Positions 44,231 through 55,153 of a stretch of 64,000 bases of DNA are shown piece by piece (positions within the stretch are counted from its first letter, which is position 1; every line of letters starts with the position of its first letter). The notes beneath the pieces are model-generated. The model saw only the letters and a list, made by a program, of their open reading frames with translations, was not told where the DNA came from and searched no databases. This stretch comes from Diplolepis rosae (Eukaryota > Arthropoda > Insecta > Hymenoptera > Diplolepididae). The stretch covers positions 8,726,501-8,790,500 of the forward strand of contig JAPYXD010000701.1 in assembly GCA_030998225.1 (NCBI GenBank), in the 5' to 3' direction. The translations under genes and the position numbers were made by a program.

Positions 44231-44837
44231 CTATTTTTTTAAATAGAAGAATATCTCACTTGTAGCGTGTCTTAGATAACTTTTTGTTTCGCCTTTACAA
44301 GAAATATAGATATTAATAAGATAAAATTTAAAAGTAGATTTCAGGATTCCCGAACTAATGAGTTTTGACTGCTGTTTCGTTGCCGACGTATAGTGGTGGA
44401 TCCAAGTTTCATCCATTGTAACAAAACGTCGCAAAAGATCAGCTGAATTCTTCTTGAATAGTTGCAAGCATTCGACAGATGTTCGCATGCAATTTCGTTT
44501 TTGCTGTAGAGTGAACAAACACGGCAGACATTGTGCGCAAAGTATTTCCATGTGCAACTCATGATGCAAAATAAAATGTACCCGGTCAATTGATATGCCT
44601 ATCGTCTCTGCTAACTCACGTACTTTCATTCGCCTGTGGCCAAAACGATATCGTAGACTTTTTCAATGTTTCGATGCTTGTCCTGCTTTGCTTGATTTCA
44701 TTCACCCAAAATCCTACTGTCTCATAGGAAAAGCATAAGTTGCCCAATGTAGGCGTAATCTTCTCATGAATTTCCTTTGCAGTTTTCCTTTCCAGAAAAA
44801 AGAATTGAATCACACCACGAATTCCAATTTCTTCCAT
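44231..44837 (-). pseudogene. mariner transposase, N-terminal half
   Basis: It starts MEEIGIRGVIQFFFLERKTA at 44837, with a first helix-turn-helix region (LCFSYETVGFWVNEIKQSRT). A frameshift at about 44625 leads to the second helix region (MKVRELAETIGISIDRVHFI) and the first catalytic region (DLLRRFVTMDETWIHHYTSA). It then breaks off after KQQSK. The second and third Asp are absent. No TIRs found. Confidence 0.85.
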
Positions 44838-44860
44838 TTTTCACTTTTACTCAAAACGCT

Positions 44861-45190
44861 TCTATTCAAGCAACAGCCAAACAAACAAATTAGTATTAGA
44901 ATGACTTGTGGCCATGGAATATCAAATTATATAAAGGAAATCTTATGGGCAGCTATATATAATTCATATAATCAAGTCATAATCATCCGGGACACAGTAC
45001 TGAACCCATATACTAAGCAATTGTAATGGTCTGTTTTGCAAATATTATAGTAAATCGAATATTTTATACTACAATATAACCTGCTTTTACTCCTATCACA
45101 TCTTTTATATGTAAAACAGGACTCCAACGGTCTCATTAAAACTTTATAAATAGCATCTGATCAAATTTGACCCGAACTGGTCCAGTTAAA
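44861..45190. other. Unassigned spacer
   Basis: No feature recognised. Confidence 0.3.
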
Positions 45191-45194
45191 CCGC

Positions 45195-45525
45195 GCGAGT
45201 AAACAGAAACGGTAAAAAGTTTTTTTTTCTAGGTTGGTAACACCTTCTTTGACAGACGTGTGAAGTTCAGCGGAAGAAGTCCATTAGCGTGTGTTTGGAA
45301 GCCATTGGTTTACGACGCGAAAAGTTTGCTTGGCGATTTTTACTATGGAAAAAAAATTAAACAACGAGTTTGCTTGAAATTTTGTGTTCCCATTGAAATT
45401 ACGGCTACGGAATCATTGAAAATGTTGCAGAAGTGTTTTGGGGAGTCTATTCTATAGAATATAAAAATGAATGGTGAATGTTGCTTGTAAATTTGTCAAA
45501 CCAGTCCCAGGACTAACGACTATGA
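45195..45525 (+). mobile_element. mariner deletion derivative (5' part plus right end)
   Basis: After a T-rich leader the frame at about 45344 reads MEKKLNNEF, then (shift) LKFCVPIEITATESLKMLQK and CFGESIL, the N-terminus of an irritans/SETMAR-like mariner. About 60 bp later comes GTCAAACCAGTCCCAGGACT, which resembles the end of the copy at 46340-47230 (TCAAACTAGTCCCAAGATTG). Almost the whole transposase is deleted. The left terminus is not clear. Confidence 0.55.
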
Positions 45526-46335
45526 CAGTAACAAATACAACTTTTGAATATTAAAATCCTTGTTTTTTTAAAGAAACGTTTTCGTCCAATCGCGGAAATC
45601 AACATTTATGAAGCGGTTTTTCAATCAAAATGACTTGTTTGACATGGTAGGAAGTAGGTATACCTGAATCATCGGTAGTTCTAGTGTTAACAGTACAGGG
45701 CAAAAGATTCTAAAGAATAAAAGTCACTTAGGAAAATATAAAAATAATATCCGTTGGGTAAAGCCATATGTTTTTCTCAGTTTCGAAACAGTTTCTCGTA
45801 GACTAGGATCTGAGGAGTCCACTCGGTTTAGGACTCCTACTCCAAATATTTCAATTTTAAACTACACAACAAAAAAAGAAAAAGAAAAAAAGAGTTTTTC
45901 AGGGACAGACACCAATTACAATTCGCGCATCCCAAACATTCCATTACATTCCTCTGACTACCGTAGCGTTCACCACCCCATTCAACTTACTTACAGCCAT
46001 TGTTTTCAGCTATGCTTCGCTAGTTATATCATAGCAATCAGTGAAAGGCAATGGCAAATCACCACTGATGTGAGCAACTAACTTTTGCAGAGGAAATGCA
46101 GTTCTTTGTGTTTCAACCAAAATCAAAGTCAAAACTATGTGGTCATCTAGATTGGGAACCATATAGAGGGCTGTATTGTATCGTGAGCCCAGATCATACA
46201 AATGCATTTTTACGTTTGGTTTCTCATGTGGTTTTCTATGCCCAAGGTTCTTATTGAGTGATTAATGTGAAATATTAAAATATCGAAATTTTGAACGCTT
46301 AAGTGATGGTTAATTTATACCATACATTCTGTTAA
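45526..46335. other. Unassigned DNA
   Basis: No feature recognised, apart from an A/G-rich tract at 45869-45897. Confidence 0.3.
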
Positions 46336-46339
46336 AAAA

Positions 46340-47230
46340 GTATCACGAATTGGTCAATAAAACACAAAGTATTTATTATTCATCCAAATTTATTTTATCG
46401 CCTTCAAAGTAGATTCCTCCCAAAATAATACACTTATGGCAACAAATAATCCAATCATCAAAACATTTTTTGAAGGCATTTTCCGGAATCGACTTCAGTT
46501 CTCGCCGCGAATTCTCTTTTATGTTTTCTATCGACGGAAGACGGGTGCCTCGAAGTGGTAATTTGAGTTTTAGAAAGAGAAAAATGTCGGCCGCACCCAT
46601 ATTAGGTGAATACGGTGGTTGTTCGATGATATTCGTTGCGTTTTTGGCCAGAAATTCGTTCACAATGATAGCCTTGTGAGATGGTGCGTTATCCTGGTGC
46701 AAAATCTCTGAGTTGTTTTTCGACAAAACTGCCCTTTTTCAACGAATTTGATTTCTCCAACACTTTATAACGCTCAAGTAATATTCTTTATTTACCGTTT
46801 GACTATTTCCTTCACTTTAGCGATGTTAATTTCAGTTGGAGATGTTGATGACCGGCCAGAGCGAGGCAAATCTCCCTCCACATCTCGATCACTTTTAAAT
46901 GCACGTATTTTTGATAAAGTCGATTCACCGTAAGCCTTCTGTAACATTTTCAGCGATTCCGCACACGAAATTCCATTTGCAATGCAAAATTTGAGAAAAT
47001 TCTTTGTTCGATATTCTTATCCATTGGAAAAATCGCGAAACACACTTCAGATAAACTGACAACATCGAGCACTGTGAACAAAGTAAATGACAGATCGCGC
47101 TCGAACTCCACGTCAGTATAGAGGAAAGTGGTGCCAACTTAGCGTCAAAAAAGTTTTTGATATAAAATGTCTCGCTCATGATAGAAACGGATGGAGAATT
47201 ATATCAAACTAGTCCCAAGATTGGTGACTG
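46340..47230 (-). pseudogene. mariner element with internally deleted transposase
   Basis: The C-terminal half at 46376-46726 is open: ILHQDNAPSHKAIIVNEFLA (second Asp), PPYSPNMGAADIFLFLKLKL (third Asp position kept, preceding Pro-Asp changed to Asn), PENAFKKCFDDW, then GGIYFEGDKINLDE. Upstream on the minus strand GRSSTSPTEINIAKVKEIVK is joined to this part, so the second helix region and the first Asp are missing. A leader and N-terminus continue to about 47180. The right terminus contains AACTAGTCCCAAGATTGG, like the derivative at 45195-45525. Confidence 0.75.
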
Positions 47231-48990
47231 CAACAATATCAACATAAAATGTATATAAGACAAAATTCGAACTATGAAACTATGAAAATTTGATCAAATA
47301 TGATTATTATCTCTATCACATGGAATATTGTTGAATGTATATGGAATAATTATTAATTTGATATAATATTTAAGTTTGCAGGATACATTGTTAAATTAGT
47401 GTGACCTTCGACACACAAATAGTTATTTGTCAGAAATTTACAGAAGCTCTAAAAAATGCTGAATTTCATTTTTATACTTGTGGTAATTCTACTAGAGATA
47501 TTATCTACTTTGCGTTTTTAGTCTTATGAATCCTTCTCACTCCTCTTCACGTACATCGTTCAACAATAAATGTCCTTCAAGAAATGTGTATTTAACTTCT
47601 AGGACGAATTTCAATTCAAATATACCATCCATCGTAAAAAATACTCGGCAAAAATATAGGGAAATATCGACGATTTTATTGAGACATTATTTTATGACTG
47701 AAGTTTCTCACAAGCGGAATGTTAAAATTATCGATAAGGTAAAATACAGGAATCAACTTTCGAATCACATTTTTCATTTGCACTAAAAGAATTTTATTTT
47801 TTTGAGTAACTACAATTTACTCTATGAATCTGAATTAAAGACATTTATTCAACTTCCCACTTTTTTAGAATAATCTACTAAACCAAGAACTCGTCAGCAT
47901 ATACGTCTGCCAATTCAGCTCGATAAAAATAGTATATACTCGATATTCTCTCCAACGAGAAGCTCGAGCCCCGGAGTCTTCTCTGCAACGAGCGCGAGTG
48001 ATCCCCTCCATACCCTACTTTTTGTTATGCGCGTTAAATGATGCGCGCAGTACGTGATGCCATGTGAATAATTGCATGTAGTAAAAAAGTGTATGAGAGT
48101 AATTTGCGAGTATTTAACATAGAATCGACTTCTTTAACGGTATGTACTCAAAATACAGTTCGAACAATCTAATGTAGTGCGGAAAAATTAGCCATTATTG
48201 ATTCTAACCCAAAATAATATTATTTACTGTTTCAAATTCGAGCGCGCTTTATCCCGTGGTAGTGGTGGAAGAAGGGTCGATCAGCTGCTCGTTGGAGGGA
48301 ATCTCGAGTGTATTATGCAAAGCGAGGGGAACAATCACACGAGTAAAATAAGTGTTTTTCCCCGTTGCTTACGATTTTTTATCTATTTTTTTGATCCGCT
48401 AGTAGAAAAAATATTTTCCACCGTTCAGTGAGTGTCAGAACTGTAAGTACATTACATAATTTAAAATTAGCTCTGGGAATTTTGAAATTTTTCTTTAATC
48501 ACTTTTAAGAAGTACATATACTATTGTACTTGACTTAAAGTGCCTACAACGTGAATATAATGAAATAGTTCTGGGTTATAACGACTAATTACATCTTCAT
48601 ACGAATTTCCATGCCAGTGAAGATACGAGGGTGAACAAAATTACTTGAGCAAACGCAGTGTTAAATTTTGGTTGCTTAAAATATTATTACCGGTATCTGA
48701 ACAAATTTTTAAACCTGTTTCAAAAATTCTGTGCATTCTACGAAATTTTGACAATGACTCTGAAATAAATGTATATTTTAGACTAATTGACTTGCCTTCC
48801 CTTTTCCTATGAGGGAATTTTAAGGAATGGATTTGCGTTTTGAAAAGTGTCTGATTATTACATAAGGTAACTGCAAAAGTTTTTAGCAGGGCTTAAATAT
48901 AGTAAAATCAATTCATATAGTATACGGCATTCGAAAGAGCGCTATTCACTGAGTGTCTGCATATAAAGTGGTGGGGATTGTAGTATCTAA
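47231..48990. other. Unassigned DNA with a possible exon
   Basis: The only coding-like signal is the candidate exon at 47522-47738, listed separately. 47960-48060 and 48236-48365 are richer in GC than the surroundings and could be promoter-like, but no gene is attached. Confidence 0.3.
47522..47738 (+). other. Candidate exon of an unknown gene
   Basis: A 3' splice site-like TTTGCGTTTTTAG precedes 47522 and a 5' splice site-like AAG|GTAAAA follows 47738. Between them one frame is open (MNPSHSSSRTSFNNKCPSRN onward), rich in Ser and Asn and then basic (QKYREISTILLRHYF). No domain is recognised and no partner exon is seen. In DNA this AT-rich an 86-codon frame can be chance, so this is a weak call. 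Confidence 0.2.
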
Positions 48991-48995
48991 TGGAT

Positions 48996-49545
48996 GAGGT
49001 GTACGCGGCGCTAGTTGTCACAAGCGGGCAGAGTGCGGCAAGGAGAACTGGCTTCGTATGAGTCCCGCCATTGTTGTTTACACGTATTTAACAATTCATT
49101 ACGTGATTGCGTGCTATTATGAATAAAAAATACGAAATTCAGTTTGCTGTTCATGAGTGTACTACTAAAAAGGGTAGCAAGAAAGGATGCCTATCTATCG
49201 GTTTCTGAAAAGAGGTTAGGATACCGTCAAGTAGTAGAAAGGAAATTTTGTGTACTTTAGCCACAAACATGTAGAAATCTAAAATCAATCAAATTTGCTA
49301 ATTTCTTAAGTATCACATGCTTTTAAGGTTTGCAGTTCGTTGCATAGGAAAATTTTCTGTTTATTTTCTGGAAATAAAAAATACAAATTACAGATATTTT
49401 TGATTTTTTCTTATTCCGACAAAACCAAGATTTAATTATATTCTCTGCAACGCATTTAAAGAACCTACATATGCATTTATGTGAACCAACACTCGCACAT
49501 ATAATGATAGTTCATATACATAGTTGTACGCGGCGCTAGTTGCTA
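48996..49545. repeat. Direct repeat of TGTACGCGGCGCTAGTTG about 520 bp apart
   Basis: The 18-mer occurs at about 49004 and about 49525, the second immediately before the mariner remnant at 49540. Such a GC-rich 18-mer is not expected twice by chance here. It may be a mariner leader sequence, with the intervening DNA inserted or duplicated. A short frame starts MNKKYEIQFAVHEC at about 49118 and stops after 29 codons; its nature is unknown. Confidence 0.5.
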
Positions 49546-50357
49546 ATCATTCACCACCTATGCATTAGATTTGCACAGCCTAATGCAAATGAATGCTTTC
49601 CTAGTTTGACTGAAGCTTTTGGAGGGTTTGCCCCTTTGAGAACAACAGTAGGTAATTGGTTTAGGGAATTTAGAGTAGAACGCCAATCTCCAGAAGACGA
49701 GCCACGTGCAGGTCGTCCGAACACTGCGGTGACGGATAAATTTAAAGGTGGAAAAGCTAAAGACGTCTACAACATCGTGACGGGTGACAAAACCTGGCTT
49801 TATTATTATGAGCTAGAGACAAAACGTCAGTCGAAGATTTGGTGCTCTCCACCCAACGAACCACCGACTAAGGTGCGAAAGTCTTGCAGTGGAAGAAGAA
49901 AGATGACTGCTTCTTTGTCCTCGATAACGGTTCACCTAACCACTGTTTCTTTTGATGGCGAAAAAACTGTGACTGCAGAATGGTACACAACATACTGCCT
50001 TCCTAAGGTCATCAGGTAATCACAGCACCCCGAATCAAAGAATGAACATATGCCTCTTCATCATGAAAATGCTTCCTCACACGCCGCCCTTGACGCTGTG
50101 AACTTTTTAGCGGACGAGGGCATCCAAGTCTTTGTCCATCCACCTTACTCGTCTAATTTGGCCCCATGTGACTTTTTCCCCAAGTAAAAGAAAAGTTGCG
50201 TGGGCCTCACTTTCCTTCAGATGAGGAGGGTATTAAAGCAAATATGGAAGTGATTATTGACATTGAAAAACAGGAGAGGAAAAATGCATTTTGTCGATGG
50301 TTTTTGAGAATTGCCAAATGAATTGAAACTAAGGGAGAGTCATTTAATACGATGTGA
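49540..50357 (+). pseudogene. mariner transposase, internally deleted
   Basis: The N-terminal helix-turn-helix is recognisable (FPSLTEAFGGFAPLRTTVGN, then WFREFRVERQSPEDEPRAGR). VTDKF is joined to GGKAKDVYNIVTGDKTWLYY, so the second helix region is deleted. The first Asp is in VTGDKTW and the second position is Glu in LHHENASSHAA. The third is in NLAPCDFFPK, followed by a stop. The remainder to about 50357 is shifted. Same broad group as the outer element at 38795. Confidence 0.85.
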
Positions 50358-52311
50358 GAGGTATTGTCTTGATATATCTATTCTATAAAAAGATACTGAA
50401 AACTTTTGAAGCAACCTACGTATGTATATTGAATAGAATTGCTTTTCAAATTGACCAGATAATGAGTAAATAATATGAATTGGAATATCAATTTATTGCA
50501 GACAAAATAAAATATAAAATTGTAGAACAACATTGGGGGAATACGTAAATTACTTACAGAAAACCCAAAAACACTTTTTCTGTCATGAAAATAAAAGAGA
50601 ATAAACCTGTTGAATAGAGAATTTGTCTCTGTATCGAATGTTTCTATGATACATATTACAAAATATTTCTGATTTTGCACTGAATGAACGGATTAGAAAA
50701 TCAAGAAAGCAAAGACACTCGAATGCGCAAGAGGAATCTGGGTCTCAATTTGTGCTTGGGAAGATTACGACTTCTTTAATGTAGGAAATTTAATTTCCAT
50801 CGGATTCGATGAGGAAACAAGTAGATTAAATAATCTCATTTCCCGGATTCTAAAGAGGCGCAGTGGCAAGAAGAGCTCAACCCTATACTTCGCGACGCGA
50901 CGAATCCTGTAAAGTAAAGCGGCTTTGTGTAACTGGAAACTAGAAACTATGTAAAACTTCAGTAACAATTCATTCGCAATGAAAATTCTTCGGACAAGAT
51001 ATATAGAGTCAAGAAACTTGACATTTATGACGGTAAGTATGTAAAAAAATTAAAATTCCGTTATAAATATGAACGTTATTCATTCATTTCTTTTCTTCCT
51101 ATGAATTTGGAAGTAAGGAAATGAAAAAAAAAGAAGTACCAAAATGTCAATACATATAAATTAATCAGATTTTTTGACTAGGCAATATCATTTTCGAAAA
51201 TTTGGCGCTTTTCGTGCGGCCTATCAAAATAAGTTTAATATTTATGGAGGATTAATAATTATACTCTAGAAATATTAATTGAAGGCTGGATGATTTTTAT
51301 TGAAATAATATATCAGGAAAATATGAGCTTTTTCAGGATATTCGGTCCCTTCTAGCGTCTAATCGTGACAAATTGGTGTCGCCAACGTGAAAGTTCTTAC
51401 CAAGTTAATTTCCTCTACTGTGCTCACCCTTTAGCATTAAATCCCGAAACTGTCTCATGTTACTTAGATTTACCGAACTTTGCGACGTTCAAAAGATTCA
51501 CGTTTCAATTTATTTTACCTCGCTCTAAATTGTTTTGAACAAACGTTAACATAAACATGTAATCAAGGAAAATGAATATATTTAATTTCCTGGTGCAGCT
51601 AGGATGTTTCGCATTTCCTCTTATTTATGTTGTCTTACTTTGAATATGTAATGAAATTTTATCACGCTCATTCAATATAACAGACTAGATTCTTAAGAGG
51701 TTTAATTAGTTTTAAAGAAGCAAAAAATTGATTAAAATAGAATGTTTAGTTAGTAATTTCGAGTCGAATTGGAATCGGAAATAGAATCTAAACTCAATTT
51801 TCGTGAAACCAATATCCACGATTGAAGTGTAAGAGGATTGAAATAGTAATCTCGATTCGAGGTAGTAGGTTAATTAAAATACGAAACTCGAATAGGATTC
51901 CCATAATATGAGAAACATCAGGAATATTCATACATATAAATATTTACAATTTGTAGAACATGCATATCTCACCTGTTTTGAATATTCCACAACAATATGT
52001 TGCACATATGTTGAGTTCTCTAGACTATATATTCATCTATCTACTTATAAATGCATTTCAGTTTCATATACTAACCGTCAAGATCATAAACAAGATCTCC
52101 ATCACGTCACAATATTATAATTGACAGAATTACTTAATTTACGTTGTTGAAGTCTAACTTTCATGAAATCATTGCCCTACTTTTGTTAATACAACCAGTC
52201 ATTTTGACTGACTTTTAGTTAAAAATTACTACATACATAGCTAGAAATGAGTAACTCATTTTTTAGTCAAATTTTGTTTGATTTCGATTTAGTGTACTAT
52301 CACTAGATTGA
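50358..52311. other. Unassigned AT-rich DNA
   Basis: No gene recognised. The 100-residue minus frame at 50378-50680 is Phe/Tyr/Asn-rich, as expected from AT-rich DNA. Confidence 0.3.
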
Positions 52312-53301
52312 TGCACTCGGAAAAATATTTGGTTAATCCAACCAGAATTTGGTCAGATCAACCAAAGAATATGTTCAATGTACACTGAGAGAAAAGGAAA
52401 GTAGTCGTAGCAACTTTAGCTGTAAAGTTAAACCTGTTGCAGTTTCTTTGACTGTATTTTTAGTTGGAACAAATATAATTATAGTTAGTAGAACTATACA
52501 ACACCTAACTGTTTTTTGTAGTTCGTTTCGGGGACAATTAAAGTCACACAGTTATCTCCAATGCAATTCGTAGTTAGAAAAATAATGAACCATAATTATG
52601 ATAATTTTGTATGAAAAGTAATTTGAACTTATTTCGCGCACTTGTAGATTTTATATGATAGAATGTGCTATAATGTTAAAAATAATAACTAATTCTTCAC
52701 ATTTCAGTGTTTTTTTTCAAAGGATCGTTCGAATTAATCATCAATTTTTTTTAAAAAATCGATATTATTTAATTACGTGTCAGTAAAATTTTTGTTGGGG
52801 TGTTTATTTCGCTTCAATAATTTTTACTGCATAATCTACAATAGTTGCATTGGTTTTTTTGTGGTTAAGCCGTTTATGCCAAAATATGACTTGTCAAAAT
52901 TGTGAAAATACTTGCAGAATTGTGTAAATGCATATACTTGCACGTGTGTGTGCGCGCGCATTGTTAGGTATGTATCTGTTTTTCGTTTTCATATATTTTA
53001 TTTCATATATATATGGTGATACAAGATGGTAAATGACGTTTTACGTTAACAGTATACTTTTGAATGATTTCGACTCATTTTACGTAGAAAAAAGAGTTCT
53101 CTTTCAAGATTCCAAGTTTGAAGGTAGCCTGAAAAGTTTACAAGTAAGTTAACATTCTTTTTCATCATCGATTGCGATGCATTGATTCCGAAACTTTAAA
53201 TTAGCAAATATTTCTGGTGGCATCAATTTCTATATGCGTTTTTTTAAATAAAAAATTGGTTTTTTTCCAGATTGAAAATTTCAACCTCAAATTTTCCAAA
53301 C

Positions 53302-54540
53302 ATGGATTTTTTTATTGAGGAAACGCTTCAGAATTTCGAACTCTCAGATTATATTGAAATATTCAAAAGTAAGTTCAAACTTTATGATTTTACAATAATT
53401 ATTATTCTTCTAGAATGTATTAAATATAACTTACAAAAAATTACAGAGAATAAATTAAAACAAAAACTTTTATGTTTAAAATATTCAAATCATTAATTTA
53501 TTGAATTTTTTTACAACTTCATATTTTTAAAGGTAAAAATATTAGCAGACAGGATTTCCTGGCCCTTTCTGAGTCCTCCGTCAACGATTTGATCAAAAAT
53601 AAAGTTCATTTTTACAAATTTCTAATAAAACGAGAGGAATTTATCAGAAAATTAAATCAATCTTCCGAAATTGTAAGCAGAAGAGTAGCTAGTTCGAATT
53701 AATTTTGTTTAACAAATTTAAAAAACTTTATATCAACTTTAAGGTCAATATAAATAATAGCAAATCTCAAAATGTGGAAGAAAATAATGCAACACAGGTC
53801 GTTGCAACGATCTGTGCTCGACTCCATGGAGTTGAGCACACTAATAAAAATATAGGAGACAATGCTAACATTCAAAATGTAATTGATAATCAAGAAATTC
53901 GGGTGGCTGAGAATTTGACAGATCCGATCAATATAAATGAAATGAAAGTTTTTATTGTTGATGACCTTCAAGGTCATGTTACTCTTTAACTCATTCCTCT
54001 TGCTACAATCGCCAATACAAATTATTTTTGCAGAAGTGACAGGAAAGGCCAGGTGCTTTTGTAAATATATTATATAATTATTGTATTACTTTTAATTTTA
54101 TGTTAATTTCGTTCGCAGCCTCTGAAGCGTTTACTCCATCAAAGCGCTACATAGATATAAGATTTAACTTGCATAATGTTTTAAACAATAATTGCAATGT
54201 AGTTCTTGGAAGTGAAATTTATCGTACTGTCAAGAACATCATTGTAGAGAATGTTCTACTACACCCTGAATCTTTTGTGGTTGTCAATAATGTTGCTAAT
54301 AGTAATCCACTGTTTGGAAAAATTGAATATTTATATATCAAAGAAAAGTGCGATGGTACTGAAATAGAACATTTTGCTGTTAAAATTGAATTACTAAGTA
54401 ATTCATTCAATGAAAATTTCCAAGCTTATGAAATTAGTGAGGGAGACGAGCATAAATTTTACAACCTGAAAGATTTATATCTGATGAAAACTTACAAGTC
54501 AAATTTCGTTTTAGATAAACGTTTCATTGTATTCTCTTAA
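53302..54540 (+). CDS. SAM-domain protein, four coding exons, 285 aa, unknown function
   Basis: Exons 53302-53368, 53533-53672, 53744-53972 and 54119-54540 join in frame to 286 codons including the stop. Splice signals: AAAA|GTAAGT to TTTAAAG|G; ATT|GTAAGC to ACTTTAAG|G; CAAG|GTCATG (weak donor) to TTCGTTCGCAG|CC. A leader exon ending at CAA|GTAAGT (53143) would splice to TTTTTCCAG at 53270. An AATAAA lies at about 54620. Residues 1-65 look like a SAM domain: FELSDYIEIFK, ISRQDFLALSESSVNDLIK and FYKFLIKREEF give the usual helices and Leu pattern. SAM domains mediate protein or RNA contacts. About 70-145 is an Asn/acidic linker. About 146-285 is a compact domain I cannot name (NPLFGKIEYLYIKEKCDGTE, then AYEISEGDEHKFYNLKDLYL). 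It resembles C-terminal parts of uncharacterised transposon-borne insect proteins, from memory only. No stops or frameshifts, unlike every transposase here. A middle segment may be missing between exons 3 and 4. Confidence 0.6.
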
Positions 54541-54700
54541 AAAACATAAAAATCGAATTTTTTTTAGAAATTGTATTCATATATTTCGTTCAATTAGATA
54601 TTAGTTTGTTCTAAGAAAAAATAAAAGAAATCATCAAAGCAAAAATTTGTGCATTATTTAATTAATTTTTATTCACTTACAATAATAAACAAATTTTTAT
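54541..54700 (+). promoter_or_regulatory. 3' untranslated region with polyadenylation signal of the SAM gene
   Basis: AATAAA at about 54620-54625 lies 80 bp after the stop codon, followed by a GT/T-rich stretch (TTTGTGCATTATTT). It is placed as expected for a 3' end. Confidence 0.45.
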
Positions 54701-55153
54701 TATTATTTATAGGAACATAATGCAGTTACCACAGCTAAAAAAGATAGTTGAAATAACAAATTTTCAAGAGCTGATACAAATATAATCATTCATTTGGTCC
54801 AAATGTATTTTACAGTTGGGTCAGTTTTCACCTACATTTGATTCAAATTAAGTTTTAATAGTCTTCTCAAATATGTTACCACAGTTGTCCTCAAAACGAA
54901 CTATAATTTTATAGTTGGCTAACTCGTATTATTACAGTTTTGATCGATGTACTTTTTTCTTAGTGTAACCAAAAGTGATTGGTTTTGGTACGATTTGGTT
55001 AAATCAAATGAATATTTTGGTTGATTCAACTCCATTTTTTTTACTTAACTAAAGATCTTGGTTCATTTAACTAAATGGTTTGGTAAGATCAAGTGAATTT
55101 TCTTCTAAGTGTAGTTGGTACCTTGTATAGAACAGTCGAATCTTACCTACTTA

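Larger units (their letters stand above)
52383..54965 (+). mobile_element. CAC...GTG element carrying a spliced SAM-domain gene
   Basis: The ends CACTGAGAGAAAAGGAAAGT (52383) and the complement of the right end, CACTAAGAAAAAAGTACATC, match over the first 14 bases with few differences. The element is flanked by TA (52381-52382, 54966-54967). Subterminal inverted similarity includes TAGTTCGTTTCGGGGACAA on the left against TAGTTCGTTTTGAGGACAA on the right strand. CAC ends with a two-base duplication fit the CMC (CACTA/Mirage/Chapaev) superfamily, by established knowledge. No DDE transposase is recognised, and the only gene is the one at 53302-54540. Confidence 0.75.
52314..55111. mobile_element. 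MITE (about 215 bp) split by the SAM-gene element
   Basis: The left part begins CACTCGGAAAAATATTTGG and contains TTGGTTAATCCAACCA-type motifs. The right part ends with the inverse of CACTTAGAAGAAAATTCAC (55111) and has the same TTGGTT/ATCAAC-rich composition (TTTGGTTAAATCAAATG, TTGGTTGATTCAAC). Together they form a small palindromic element into which 52383-54965 was inserted at TA. The flanking bases (TG and TA) do not match, so its own target duplication is unproven. Confidence 0.6.

Noticed and set aside
54034..54052. 19-bp micro-exon (TTTTTGCAG before, GTGCTT after) in the SAM gene
   Set aside because: In each phase it leads to a stop within or soon after it, while skipping it keeps the frame open to the end.
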